DNA of 64,000 nt. It comes from Halobacillus halophilus DSM 2266. GTDB lineage: Bacteria > Bacillota > Bacilli > Bacillales > Halobacillaceae. Within the stretch, counting starts at the first letter, position 1, and the number at the start of each line of letters is the position of its first letter. Below the pieces are notes generated by a model. It worked only from the letters and a program-made list of their open reading frames with translations, ran no database searches and had not been told where the DNA came from. A program made the position numbers and the translations under genes. The stretch spans positions 806,001 through 870,000 of the forward strand of contig NC_017668.1 of assembly GCF_000284515.1 (NCBI RefSeq), written 5' to 3'. Of the stretch, positions 32,438-40,861 are shown one piece after another.

Positions 32438-33184
32438 ATGGACCGTTTTTTAAAACATCACGAAATCCTGGAAAAGTGTGAACGGCTCAATCAATCCTAC
32501 GAAATTGACCCGGCTTTTTTTGATAACATCATAGATGAATTGCTAGATAGTGAGGCGGAGACCGAAACGGTGATATTACAAGGCTTTCAAAATCTGCTTA
32601 AAGAGGTTGATCATGAAATTAACCGAATGGAGTCATTCAGTGGAATGGAGGCGAACTGTTTTAAGGGCTGTGCCTTCTGCTGCTACTTTCCAATCGTTCT
32701 CAGCCGTATGGAAGCGAAAATGATGTTTCGTTCTATTGAACAATTTTCTGAGCAAAGAAAGAATGCGATCTTTGAGCACTGGGAACGATATTACAATCAG
32801 CAGGCGGGGAAGCTTGATACCGCTCTTGCTATGGATCCGGATGATCCAAATACGAAGCTTGAATACAAAAAGCTCAACCTTCCTTGCCCAATGCTTGATC
32901 CGGAAACGCAGTTGTGTATGGCATATGAGGTTCGTCCCATTCCTTGCCGTACTTATTTAAATTACAGCGACCCTAAAGTATGCGCAGAGAATCACATGCC
33001 AAAAGAACCTTTCAGCTACGAATTTTTGTACACCTATTATTTTGGAGCGATCAATGAATTAGTTCAGGCTTTGTATGAAAATGGAGAAGATGTATTTGTT
33101 GATTACCCAAGTGATGCATGGAGCTACGATTATCTCCCGGCATGGGTGAAAAGCTATAGAGAGGGGACATTGAATGAAATATAA
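32438..33184 (+). CDS. YkgJ family cysteine-cluster protein
   Basis: The 248-residue protein has the CFKGCAFCC cluster (about 73-81) and later cysteines in 'LPCPMLDPETQLCMAYEVRP' and 'IPCRTYLNY', the pattern of the YkgJ/UPF0153 family, thought to bind a metal or Fe-S centre. The exact function is unknown. AAGGAG lies before the ATG. It overlaps the MOSC-domain gene by 11 bp, so the two are translated together. Confidence 0.85.
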   Translation: MDRFLKHHEILEKCERLNQSYEIDPAFFDNIIDELLDSEAETETVILQGFQNLLKEVDHEINRMESFSGMEANCFKGCAFCCYFPIVLSRMEAKMMFRSIEQFSEQRKNAIFEHWERYYNQQAGKLDTALAMDPDDPNTKLEYKKLNLPCPMLDPETQLCMAYEVRPIPCRTYLNYSDPKVCAENHMPKEPFSYEFLYTYYFGAINELVQALYENGEDVFVDYPSDAWSYDYLPAWVKSYREGTLNEI

Positions 33185-33830
33185 ACTCTTGTCTTTGAAT
33201 GTAGGACGCCCTGAGGTGTATGAGACAGAGAAGGGGGAACTGGAAAGTGCCTACCGGAAGACCCCCGTTCAGGAAGCAGCTTATTTAACGTATTATAATT
33301 TTGAAGGCGATGAGCAGGCAGATAAGAAAAATCATGGTGGAAGAGACAAGGCCGTTTGTCTTTATCCAGCTCAGCATTATAAGCATTGGGACGAGCACTA
33401 TGGTCAGTCTTTTTCTTTTCCAGCGTTTGGTGAAAACTTGACGGTTGAAGGAATTGATGAGCGCGAAGTTCATATTGGAGATCAATTCCAACTGGGGGAT
33501 GCGCTTTTGCAGATTTCAGAACCTAGAAAGCCCTGTTATATTATTGCACGTACTCACGGTATTAAAGATTTTCCGGCAAAAGTCATGGAAACAGGTTATA
33601 CCGGTTTTTACCTGCGTGTTTTGAAAGAAGGAAAAGTTACACCAGGAGACGATATGACACTTGTGGAACATCACCCATCAGCAGTTACCGTAGCTGATGT
33701 GAATGAGGTACGTTATCACGATGTGAATAATCCTCATAAGCTTAAGCGTGTGATTGAAGTTGATGCCTTAGCAAAAGGTTTACGTGATTCCCTGAGTGAA
33801 CACCTGCATAAAATAAAGGAGGAGCTGTAG
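33174..33830 (+). CDS. MOSC domain protein (YiiM-like)
   Basis: The 218-residue protein has the MOSC domain features: 'KKNHGGRDKAVCLYP' (about 51-65), 'FGENLTVEGIDE' and the conserved Cys in 'PRKPCYII' (near 121). MOSC proteins such as YiiM or mARC handle molybdenum cofactor-bound sulfur or reduce N-hydroxylated bases. The next gene is a base deaminase, which is consistent with work on modified nucleobases. The start overlaps the YkgJ gene. Confidence 0.87.
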   Translation: MKYKLLSLNVGRPEVYETEKGELESAYRKTPVQEAAYLTYYNFEGDEQADKKNHGGRDKAVCLYPAQHYKHWDEHYGQSFSFPAFGENLTVEGIDEREVHIGDQFQLGDALLQISEPRKPCYIIARTHGIKDFPAKVMETGYTGFYLRVLKEGKVTPGDDMTLVEHHPSAVTVADVNEVRYHDVNNPHKLKRVIEVDALAKGLRDSLSEHLHKIKEEL

Positions 33831-33832
33831 CT

Positions 33833-34297
33833 GTGAACGAATGGATGGAAAAAGCATTAAAGCTTGCCGTAACGAACGTGAGAGAAGGCGGGCATCCTTT
33901 TGGAGCAGTACTCGTTAAAGATGGAGAAGCGATAGCCGAAGGGGTTAATGAACTGCATATAAAGCCGGATGTAAGCGCGCATGCAGAACTAGTAGCTATA
34001 CGAAAAGCTCAGGAACATCTACGGACGACAGATTTAAGCGACTGTACTCTGTATGCAAGTGGCGAACCGTGTCCCATGTGTCTGACCGCTGCTTACTTCG
34101 CCGGTATTAAAGAAATTCATTTTGCTCAAACTGTTGAAGAAGCTTCCCGAGCAGGATTGTCATTATCGGGTAAGGTGTATGAAGAGTTGACAAAACCTAA
34201 GGACTCAAGAGAAATAAATTTTATTCATGAACCAGTACAAAATTCTGATTTGGATGCGATGGATTTGTATTCCAGGAAAACGTCTGAATCCGAATAA
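33833..34297 (+). CDS. Nucleoside/base deaminase (CDA-fold)
   Basis: GTG start after AAGGAGGAG. The 154-residue protein has the zinc-dependent deaminase motifs HAELVAIRKA (about 51-60, His and the catalytic Glu) and PCPMC (about 82-86). It fits the guanine deaminase/TadA-like group; the lack of TadA-specific context and the C-terminal 'ALTKPKDSREINF' type tail favour a guanine or other free-base deaminase. It follows the MOSC gene by 2 bp. Confidence 0.85.
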   Translation: MNEWMEKALKLAVTNVREGGHPFGAVLVKDGEAIAEGVNELHIKPDVSAHAELVAIRKAQEHLRTTDLSDCTLYASGEPCPMCLTAAYFAGIKEIHFAQTVEEASRAGLSLSGKVYEELTKPKDSREINFIHEPVQNSDLDAMDLYSRKTSESE

Positions 34298-34311
34298 GGG
34301 GAGGCGAAGCT

Positions 34312-34683
34312 GTGGATTTTGGTCATATTATCGAAGAAAAAATCAAGCAGTCTATGGAACTTGGAGATTTTGAGGACCTTCCGGGTAAGGGGAAGCCTTT
34401 ACCAAAAGATGATCTCGCTTACGTTCCCGCCGAGCTCAGAAATGGATACCGTATATTAAAAAATGCTCATATGCTTCCTGAGGAAATGCAGTTAAAAAAA
34501 GAAATAGTACAGTTGGAAGAACTTCTTGCAGAAATCAAGGACCCAGAACGAGCAGAGCGTTATAAAAAAGAGTTATCCGAGAAGAGAATCCGATTTGATC
34601 TAATGATGGAAAAGAGGAAGGTTAACCAATCAGGAGCCTACCGTCAATATAGTCATAAAATCCACAGGAACTTTGGATTCTGA
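34312..34683 (+). CDS. DUF1992 (DnaJ-related) domain protein
   Basis: GTG start with GGGGAGG upstream. The 123-residue protein is the DUF1992 type: 'IEEKIKQSMELGDFEDLPGKGKPL' at the N-terminus, 'RNGYRILKNAHMLPEEMQLKKEI' in the middle and a basic coiled-coil tail. Such proteins are found as C-terminal parts of DnaJ-like proteins in other bacteria. Function unknown. Last gene of the four-gene cluster. Confidence 0.85.
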   Translation: MDFGHIIEEKIKQSMELGDFEDLPGKGKPLPKDDLAYVPAELRNGYRILKNAHMLPEEMQLKKEIVQLEELLAEIKDPERAERYKKELSEKRIRFDLMMEKRKVNQSGAYRQYSHKIHRNFGF

Positions 34684-34711
34684 AAACACAGTTTAAGGAC
34701 TGTGTTTTTTT
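34684..34711 (+). terminator. Terminator of the YkgJ-MOSC-deaminase cluster
   Basis: AAACACAGT pairs with ACTGTGTTT, followed by a run of T. Confidence 0.85.
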
Positions 34712-34733
34712 ATTGGGCTATTATTATTTTTAA

Positions 34734-34795
34734 TGAGTGATTACTCACTTTACTTTTTCATAATACTGGTGTTTAATAAAAGTGAGTAATCACTC
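34734..34795 (+). promoter_or_regulatory. Exporter promoter flanked by two palindromic operators
   Basis: TGAGTGATTACTCA (34734-34747) and GTGAGTAATCACTC (34782-34795) are two copies of the same near-perfect palindrome in opposite reading. Between them a possible promoter TTTACT-N17-TTTAAT runs towards the ABC exporter. The sites are of the size TetR repressors bind, and the third gene of the operon is a TetR regulator, so auto-repression is likely. Confidence 0.65.
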
Positions 34796-34820
34796 GCAAC
34801 ATAAAAAAGGAGGCGGACAT

Positions 34821-35543
34821 ATGAGTTTTATTGTACAAATGAACAATATTTCACATAAGTTCGGAAAGACCATCATTCTTCAGGATATTAATCTTTCCAT
34901 TAAAAAAGGTGAGATCTTTGGGCTTTTAGGTCCTTCAGGATCCGGAAAAACAACTATCGTGAAAATGATGACAGGGATTCTGTCACCTGGGGAGGGCGAA
35001 GTGTATTTAAATAATGAATTGATGCCCTCACTTAAACAAATGAAGAGATACGGATTCATGGCTCAATCGGACGCTTTATATCAAGAGTTAACAGCAAGAG
35101 AAAACTTGGACTTTTTTGGTTCATTGTATAAATTATCTAAATCAAAAAGGAAACATCGTATTCAGGAGGTTATGGATATGGTGGATTTAACGAAACATCT
35201 TGACCAGCCGGTCGAAACCTATTCGGGTGGTATGAAAAGGAGACTTTCTCTTGCAGCCGCACTTATTCATGAACCGGAAATCATTATTCTGGATGAACCG
35301 ACGGTAGGAATTGATCCTGTACTAAGACAATCAATATGGCAGGAATTATACCGGTTAAAAGAAAGTGGTGTAACCATCATTGTCACCACTCATGTTATGG
35401 ATGAAGCAGAAAAGTGTGATCGTCTGGCGATGCTGCGTGATGGAAAGGTTATTGCCGTAGATTCCCCTGAACATTTAAAAGAGGGGATTGGTGCTTCAAC
35501 CATCGAAGAAGTATTTCTGCATTATGGAGGTGCTGCTCAATGA
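34821..35543 (+). CDS. ABC exporter ATP-binding protein
   Basis: The ATG at 34821 follows AAGGAGG; an in-frame GTG/ATG further up overlaps the operator. The 240-residue ATPase has Walker A GPSGSGKTT (about 38-46), a Q-loop, the signature YSGGMKRRLS (about 134-143), Walker B IIILDEP (about 155-161) and the switch His in 'VTTHVMDEAE'. It is of the ABC-2/DrrA drug-export type and overlaps its permease by 4 bp. Confidence 0.9.
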   Translation: MSFIVQMNNISHKFGKTIILQDINLSIKKGEIFGLLGPSGSGKTTIVKMMTGILSPGEGEVYLNNELMPSLKQMKRYGFMAQSDALYQELTARENLDFFGSLYKLSKSKRKHRIQEVMDMVDLTKHLDQPVETYSGGMKRRLSLAAALIHEPEIIILDEPTVGIDPVLRQSIWQELYRLKESGVTIIVTTHVMDEAEKCDRLAMLRDGKVIAVDSPEHLKEGIGASTIEEVFLHYGGAAQ

Positions 35544-36553
35544 ATACGTGGACGTTAATGAAACGAATACTAAAGCAGTTTCGCCGGGATAAAAGAAGTA
35601 TGGCGTTAATGATTGTAGCTCCGATCTTTGTACTTACGTTGATGTGGCTTGTACTCGATGGGGATAGTAAAACGCTTAATGTGGCACTTGTGGATGTCCC
35701 GGAGCCTTTCCAGGAAACGCTAGAGGAATCGGAACTCCAGTTGACTTCCATGAGTTTGGCAAAGGCGGAGAAGGAAATAGATGATGGGGCGATTGATGCA
35801 TTCCTTCAGTGGAAAGAGCAAAAACCTTATTTGATATTAGAAGGAAGCGATCCTAATACAGCCGGTGCTATAAGAAATGAGCTGCAGGCAGCTGCGCCAA
35901 ATGATCCAACTAAAGAAATGAATGTAAGTTTCTGGCATGGTTCGGAAGATATGGAACTGTTTGATTACATCGGCCCCGTACTAATTGGTTTCTTCGTTTT
36001 CTTTTTTGTGTTTATTGTAGGTGGTGTATCTTTCCTTAGAGAGCGGACTCAAGGAACATTGGAACGCTTGTTAGCATCCCCGATTAAACGTAGTGAGGTC
36101 GTCTTTGGCTATCTAGGAGGCTTCGGTTTGTTTACGATTCTGCAATCCATTTTAATTGCCGTTTTTTCCATATATGTGTTGGAGGTTTATATGACTGGTT
36201 CGCTGATGTACGTACTGTTAATTACCTTTTTATTAGCTCTTACTGCCCTTAGTCTGGGAACGCTCCTTTCTGCATTTGCCAAAAATGAATTTCAAATGAT
36301 TCAATTCATTCCTCTTGTAATTGTCCCTCAGGTTTTCTTTTCTGGACTTTTTCCAATTGAAGGACTTGCCGTCTGGCTGCAGGCTATAGGCCGGATTATG
36401 CCGCTCACATATGGAGCGGAGGCACTAAGGGGGATCATGCTGCGTGACGAAGGTCTCGCAGAGTTTCAGCTCTCTATGTATATACTAATCGGTTTCGTTG
36501 TTCTCTTTACCCTTCTCAATATATTCGCGTTAAAGCGGCACAGACGTCTATAA
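35540..36553 (+). CDS. ABC-2 type exporter permease
   Basis: The 337-residue protein has one N-terminal helix (about 21-38), an extracellular domain, then five membrane segments from about 145 onward with 'REQTQGTLERLLASPI'-like sequence ('RERTQGTLERLLASP'), 'FFSGLFPIEGL' and 'MPLTYGAEALRGIMLR', the ABC-2 family pattern. With the ATPase it would export drugs, lipids or peptides. ATGA overlap with the upstream gene. Confidence 0.9.
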   Translation: MNTWTLMKRILKQFRRDKRSMALMIVAPIFVLTLMWLVLDGDSKTLNVALVDVPEPFQETLEESELQLTSMSLAKAEKEIDDGAIDAFLQWKEQKPYLILEGSDPNTAGAIRNELQAAAPNDPTKEMNVSFWHGSEDMELFDYIGPVLIGFFVFFFVFIVGGVSFLRERTQGTLERLLASPIKRSEVVFGYLGGFGLFTILQSILIAVFSIYVLEVYMTGSLMYVLLITFLLALTALSLGTLLSAFAKNEFQMIQFIPLVIVPQVFFSGLFPIEGLAVWLQAIGRIMPLTYGAEALRGIMLRDEGLAEFQLSMYILIGFVVLFTLLNIFALKRHRRL

Positions 36554-36589
36554 TGGTACTAGAGAGCCTGAGAAGCGAGGAGGACTCAC

Positions 36590-37246
36590 GTGAGTGAATT
36601 TGGAGAAATTTATAATGCAATAAATGAAGCCCAGGATGGAAAGGGGTTAACACCTAAGCAGGAACAAATACTAAAAGCAGCCGTGGAAATATTTGCGGAA
36701 AAAGGATATGCTTCTTCGTCTACCAGCGAAATAGCAGCAAGAGCCGGAGTGGCTGAAGGGACAATTTTCCGTCATTATAAAACAAAAAAAGATTTATTAT
36801 TTTCTATTGTGACCCCTTTTATGACCCAATTTACTGTTCCCTTATTAGCGAGTCACTTTACAAAAGAAGTTTTTGACGAACCTCCGGAAGGTCTAGAACC
36901 ATTCCTTAAGAAAATTATTAAGAATAGGTTTGAATTTGCTAGGGAGAATGCTCCCTTATTAAAGATTGTATTACAGGAAATCGCTTTTCAGCCTGAACTT
37001 CAATCCCGTTACGAATCTGTATTTCTTGAGGAAGTTTTTCCTAAATTTGAACGTGCATTAAATGAATTGAAAGAGCAGGGGAGCGTGATCGATTTCCCTA
37101 ATCGTTCGATTATCCGGATGATTATTTCTACGGTTGTCGGCTTCCTGGTGACCCGCTTTCTTCTTGCTCCTGAAAGCGAATGGGAGGACGAAGAGGAATT
37201 AGATCGAACCATTCATTTTATTATGTATGGATTAGGAGGAAAATAA
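36590..37246 (+). CDS. TetR family transcriptional repressor
   Basis: GTG start after GAGGAGG. The 218-residue protein has an N-terminal TetR helix-turn-helix, 'ILKAAVEIFAEKGYASSSTSEIAARAGVAEGTIFRHYKTKKDLL' in outline (about 26-70), then a ligand-binding helical domain. As third gene of the ABC exporter operon it most likely represses it through the palindromes at 34734-34795. Confidence 0.9.
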   Translation: MSEFGEIYNAINEAQDGKGLTPKQEQILKAAVEIFAEKGYASSSTSEIAARAGVAEGTIFRHYKTKKDLLFSIVTPFMTQFTVPLLASHFTKEVFDEPPEGLEPFLKKIIKNRFEFARENAPLLKIVLQEIAFQPELQSRYESVFLEEVFPKFERALNELKEQGSVIDFPNRSIIRMIISTVVGFLVTRFLLAPESEWEDEEELDRTIHFIMYGLGGK

Positions 37247-37256
37247 CGTTTCCACG

Positions 37257-37290
37257 AAAGGTCCAGCAAAAATCTGCTGGACCTTTTATT
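37257..37290 (+). terminator. Terminator of the ABC exporter-TetR operon
   Basis: A perfect 12-bp stem AAAGGTCCAGCA/TGCTGGACCTTT, followed by TATT, just after the TetR stop. Confidence 0.85.
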
Positions 37291-37366
37291 GGTCCGGGTG
37301 GTTCACTGGTTAAACAAGAATCAGCTCTGGGTATAATAAGAAGAAACGGAACTGGAGGGATTAGAA

Positions 37367-38032
37367 ATGTGTGGAAGGTACACTTTATTTTCTCAAGAAG
37401 CTCAAATAGCAGAGGAATTTGGAATTGCTCATTCAATTGAAGATTATCAGCCGAGATACAATATTGCGCCTGGCCAGAAGGTGCTCGCTGTTATTCATAA
37501 TGGTAAGGAAAAGAAAGCGGGCTTTATGTATTGGGGACTGGTACCTTCGTGGGCGAAAGATCCTAAGATTGGTTATAAGATGATTAATGCCCGGAGTGAA
37601 ACGGCTCACGAAAAGCCAAGTTTCAAGCATTTAATGGCTAAGAAAAGATGTCTGATTATCGCAGACAGCTTTTATGAGTGGAAAAAAACTGAAAATGGAA
37701 AACAGCCTCTCCGTATTTACCCGGAAAATCGCGAACTATTTGCATTTGCGGGCCTTTGGGATCAATGGAAAACGGATGAAGAGGAACGCTTTACATGTAC
37801 CATACTAACTCAGGAAGCGGACCGTTTTATGGCGGATATTCACCACAGAATGCCGGTGATCCTATCGAAGCAGGCACAGGAAAAATGGATTGAACCCTTT
37901 AAATGGACGCCTGAAGAAGCTCATGATTTTGTGCAGGAAATCGATGTGGAAGAATTGAAAGCTTACGAGGTGAGTGATTACGTGAATGCTGCCCAGCATG
38001 AAGGTGATGAATGCATCAAGCCTTTAGTCTGA
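37367..38032 (+). CDS. SOS response-associated peptidase / abasic-site shield (HMCES-YedK family)
   Basis: The 221-residue protein begins MCGRYTLF, with the invariant Cys2 that forms a thiazolidine crosslink with abasic sites in single-stranded DNA. Other family marks are 'PRYNIAPGQ' (28-36), 'WGLVPSWAKDP', 'MINARSETAHEKPSF', 'RCLIIADSFYEWK' and 'IHHRMPVIL'. No LexA box was checked for with confidence. A GGAGGGA site precedes the ATG. It stands alone. Confidence 0.92.
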   Translation: MCGRYTLFSQEAQIAEEFGIAHSIEDYQPRYNIAPGQKVLAVIHNGKEKKAGFMYWGLVPSWAKDPKIGYKMINARSETAHEKPSFKHLMAKKRCLIIADSFYEWKKTENGKQPLRIYPENRELFAFAGLWDQWKTDEEERFTCTILTQEADRFMADIHHRMPVILSKQAQEKWIEPFKWTPEEAHDFVQEIDVEELKAYEVSDYVNAAQHEGDECIKPLV

Positions 38033-38117
38033 TCATGTGGTAATATTATCTTTTTATATTCGATTTATTCAGGTATACTTTACCTATTAAGCGTTGTTAT
38101 ATGAGGAGATATAAAAT

Positions 38118-39938
38118 GTGGTGAATAAAAATACCCAGATCGATTTAGAGAGAATCACCCATATTTGTAATCAGCTTGCCTCAAGGACGGGAGACCCTGC
38201 TTCCTTCAGTCTTTTGGAAGAAGTGAAGAATATTACGTTCCCATACATAAAGGAATATGAAGAATTGGAAGCGAGTCGGGTTCTTCAAATACTGGATTTC
38301 TCGCGTACACTTGAAGCTATTGTGAATGTAGTATTTAAAGTGAAAAAGAAGGAAGGTCAATCGTTCTGCTATGATCTGTTTGAGGGGAAATTGGCGAAAG
38401 ATATAGGGTTGACTACCGCTTTGGTTAAAGGAAAGAGTTTAGAAGAACTGTTTACGTACGAACAGGCTGCTTTCTTTCGCCAAAAATATGCCCTGGCGTT
38501 TTCCGGACAGACGATATCTTATAAGCATCTATATAAAGGAAGGTATTTCGAGACTACACTCTCTCCTGTAGAGGAAAATGGAAGAGTAATTGAGATTATC
38601 GGGAGTGCAGTTGAGGTAACTTCTTATGAGGAAGCAGAGCAGAGGCTTGAACACATGGCTTCTCATGATCATTTAACCAATCTTCCTAACCGAAACAGGC
38701 TTCAAAAAGATCTTAGAAATTCCACCAGTGCCGGAAGTCCGTTTACAATCATTTTTTGTAACCTGGATCGATTCAAGTATGTCAATGATACGATGGGACA
38801 TATAGCTGGCGACCAGGTGCTGCTATTGGTGGCTGAGAGGATACAACGTTCGCTTTCTGTAAAAGATCAGCTGTATCGTTTAGGGGGAGATGAGTTTGTC
38901 ATTTGCTTGATGGGGATGCATACGCAGTCTGAGATTGTGAGACTTGGGAAAGAGATTTTACAAAATATCCGACATCCCATCAACTTGCTGGGCAGACAGT
39001 TTTTTATTACCGCAAGCCTTGGGGCAGCGCAATGTCCTAAGGATGGATCTTCAGCAGCCCGATTGCTAACTAGCGCAGATGTTGCCATGCATTTCTGTAA
39101 ACAAAATGGCCGGCATAATTTATTGTTTTATCTGCCTAATATGAACAAGCATTACGAAAAAGTAATTACGTTGGAAGGGGATTTGCGTCAGGCTCTTACC
39201 CAGAATGAACTCTATTTGCACTATCAGCCTAAAGTGGACGTTCGAACGGGTTATATAAGCGGAATGGAGGCTTTAGTAAGGTGGAAGCATCCGGAGCAAG
39301 GGTTGATATCTCCTGCAGAATTTATCCCAGTTGCTGAAGAAACAGGATTGATAAACCAGCTGGATGAATGGGTATTGAAAGAAGCCTGCAGGCAGAATCA
39401 GGAGTGGATTGAGCAGGGTTATGCCCCGGAACGAATGGCTGTGAACGTATCGGCAAATGAGATTCAAAGACATGATTTCACGGAAAATGTAAAGCAGATT
39501 TTAGTTGAAAGCAGGATGGATCCTCAGTACTTAGAAATTGAAGTAACGGAAAATAGTGTTATGAGGAATACGGAACAATGTCTTCAAACCATGCAGGACC
39601 TTAAATCAATCGGGGTATCCTTATCGATTGATGACTTTGGGACAGGGTACTCATCGCTAAGTTATCTTCGCCAGTTTCCTATTCACTATTTGAAGATTGA
39701 CCGGGCTTTTATTAAAGGAGTACTGACCGACCCGAGTGACGCGGAAATGGTCAAAGCGATGATTCAGCTGGCCGAGGCTTTCAAATTGGAAGTTGTAGCA
39801 GAAGGAATAGAGGATCAGGAAGTGCTGGATTTCTTAAAAGAAAATGAGTGTGCTTACTATCAAGGTTATCATTTCAGTAAACCACTGCCTCCTCACGAGA
39901 TGGAAAAGCTGCTGGTCAAAAAGCAGACCTACTCCTAA
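38118..39938 (+). CDS. GGDEF-EAL protein (cyclic-di-GMP turnover) with N-terminal sensor
   Basis: GTG start after GAGGAG. The 606-residue protein has an N-terminal region of about 80 residues, a PAS-like domain (about 100-175), then a GGDEF domain with an intact GGDEF (256-260) and an EAL domain with EALVRW (about 384-389), 'DDFGTGYSSLSYL' and 'EGIED'. Both active sites look complete, so it could make and break c-di-GMP; which dominates cannot be told. No membrane segment is seen, so the signal is probably cytoplasmic. Confidence 0.9.
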   Translation: MVNKNTQIDLERITHICNQLASRTGDPASFSLLEEVKNITFPYIKEYEELEASRVLQILDFSRTLEAIVNVVFKVKKKEGQSFCYDLFEGKLAKDIGLTTALVKGKSLEELFTYEQAAFFRQKYALAFSGQTISYKHLYKGRYFETTLSPVEENGRVIEIIGSAVEVTSYEEAEQRLEHMASHDHLTNLPNRNRLQKDLRNSTSAGSPFTIIFCNLDRFKYVNDTMGHIAGDQVLLLVAERIQRSLSVKDQLYRLGGDEFVICLMGMHTQSEIVRLGKEILQNIRHPINLLGRQFFITASLGAAQCPKDGSSAARLLTSADVAMHFCKQNGRHNLLFYLPNMNKHYEKVITLEGDLRQALTQNELYLHYQPKVDVRTGYISGMEALVRWKHPEQGLISPAEFIPVAEETGLINQLDEWVLKEACRQNQEWIEQGYAPERMAVNVSANEIQRHDFTENVKQILVESRMDPQYLEIEVTENSVMRNTEQCLQTMQDLKSIGVSLSIDDFGTGYSSLSYLRQFPIHYLKIDRAFIKGVLTDPSDAEMVKAMIQLAEAFKLEVVAEGIEDQEVLDFLKENECAYYQGYHFSKPLPPHEMEKLLVKKQTYS

Positions 39939-40003
39939 TAAAAGCCTTTAAAATTTCCTTTGTTTTGACTCTGTTAAAGTTTGTTGTTGATTTTTCATAA
40001 GAG

Positions 40004-40854
40004 GCTTATTACGCAAAAGGGCCAGTTACTGTAAGACTCAGTTTCGAGATATCGTGTGGAGAAAGGGGCTCCAGGGAACGGCTCGCTTTCCGTGGGCATG
40101 TGGTAAGCTTCCTCAGGCTTCGCCTTCCGGGATCTTACCGATCATGTTTATCCCACAGGAGTCTTCGCCGTTCCCTTCCGCCCCTTTGCATTATGAAGAG
40201 CTCGAAAATCTCTGCAAAATCTCCTTCTAATGAACAAGGATCATCTATCTTTCTCCCTGAATTTTAACGGTTGATTACGCGTAGAGACCCTATAATAGAA
40301 GCATTTGAGGCAGATGCAGTATAGCTCCTGTCTCCTATAGGATGGTCCGTTCACTAGATATCGTTAGGGTGGCGAAGGAAACGACGAGACTCCCAGGTGT
40401 TAAAAGCGGAAGCACCTTGGTCAGCGTCGTATGGACTGGACGTTCAAATGTGGAGGTGCCCTGTCCAGCATCGACAAGCTTAAGAACGACCATGACAGGA
40501 AGGGCTCTTCTTCCTGTCATGGTTGGACTTAAGACCTCGAGAGGCTAGGCACCGAAACTAGCCTGGAGCTGGATAGCACTCCACGCCGTTTAGGCATTGG
40601 TTTATGACTACACCTATCCTGAGTGTAAGAACGGGAGAAGGAGCTAGGGGAGACCCCACAAGGAGTGTTAACGACTGAGGAGGCTTATTGTTAAAGGAGG
40701 ATCGACTAAAATCGCCACGTCCTGTGGCAACATCGATCGACCCTACGTCTTGTAGGGCCGTAGGAAGCGAGTTGTTTCCGTAGTCGCCCTCACCATTTTT
40801 TGGCAACGGACCCGAGTTATCTCGAAACTGAGTATTACAGAAAAGGGAGCTTAT
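40004..40854. repeat. Copy E of the dispersed repeat (851 bp)
   Basis: The left end is type 1 (GCTTATTACGCAAAAGGGCC ... CAGTTTCGAGATA) and the right end type 2 (TTATCTCGAAACTGAGTATT ... AAGGGAGCTTAT). Its left arm (CTCGCTTTCCGTGGGCATGTG ... in inverse of D's right arm) and its right arm (GGAAACAACTCG in reverse complement of D's left arm) show it to be D read backwards with inserts. It contains the nested module 40400-40568 and cruciform hairpins at 40701-40758. It lies between two convergent genes. Confidence 0.87.
40400..40568. repeat. Nested hairpin module inside copy E
   Basis: It is nearly identical to 1006-1175 in copy A, from AAAGCGGAAGCACCTTGG to the GGCTAG...CTAGCC hairpin, including the long CTTAAG-GACCATGACAGGAAG stem. 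Confidence 0.78.
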
Positions 40855-40861
40855 CCTTAAA

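Noticed and set aside
588-40854. Dispersed repeats as a CRISPR array
   Set aside because: The copies are hundreds of bases long, kilobases apart, with inverted ends; there are no short regularly spaced repeats or cas genes.
588-40854. Repeats as insertion sequences or group II introns
   Set aside because: No transposase or reverse transcriptase frame is present, and intron domain V-like sequence was not seen; a non-autonomous element remains possible.
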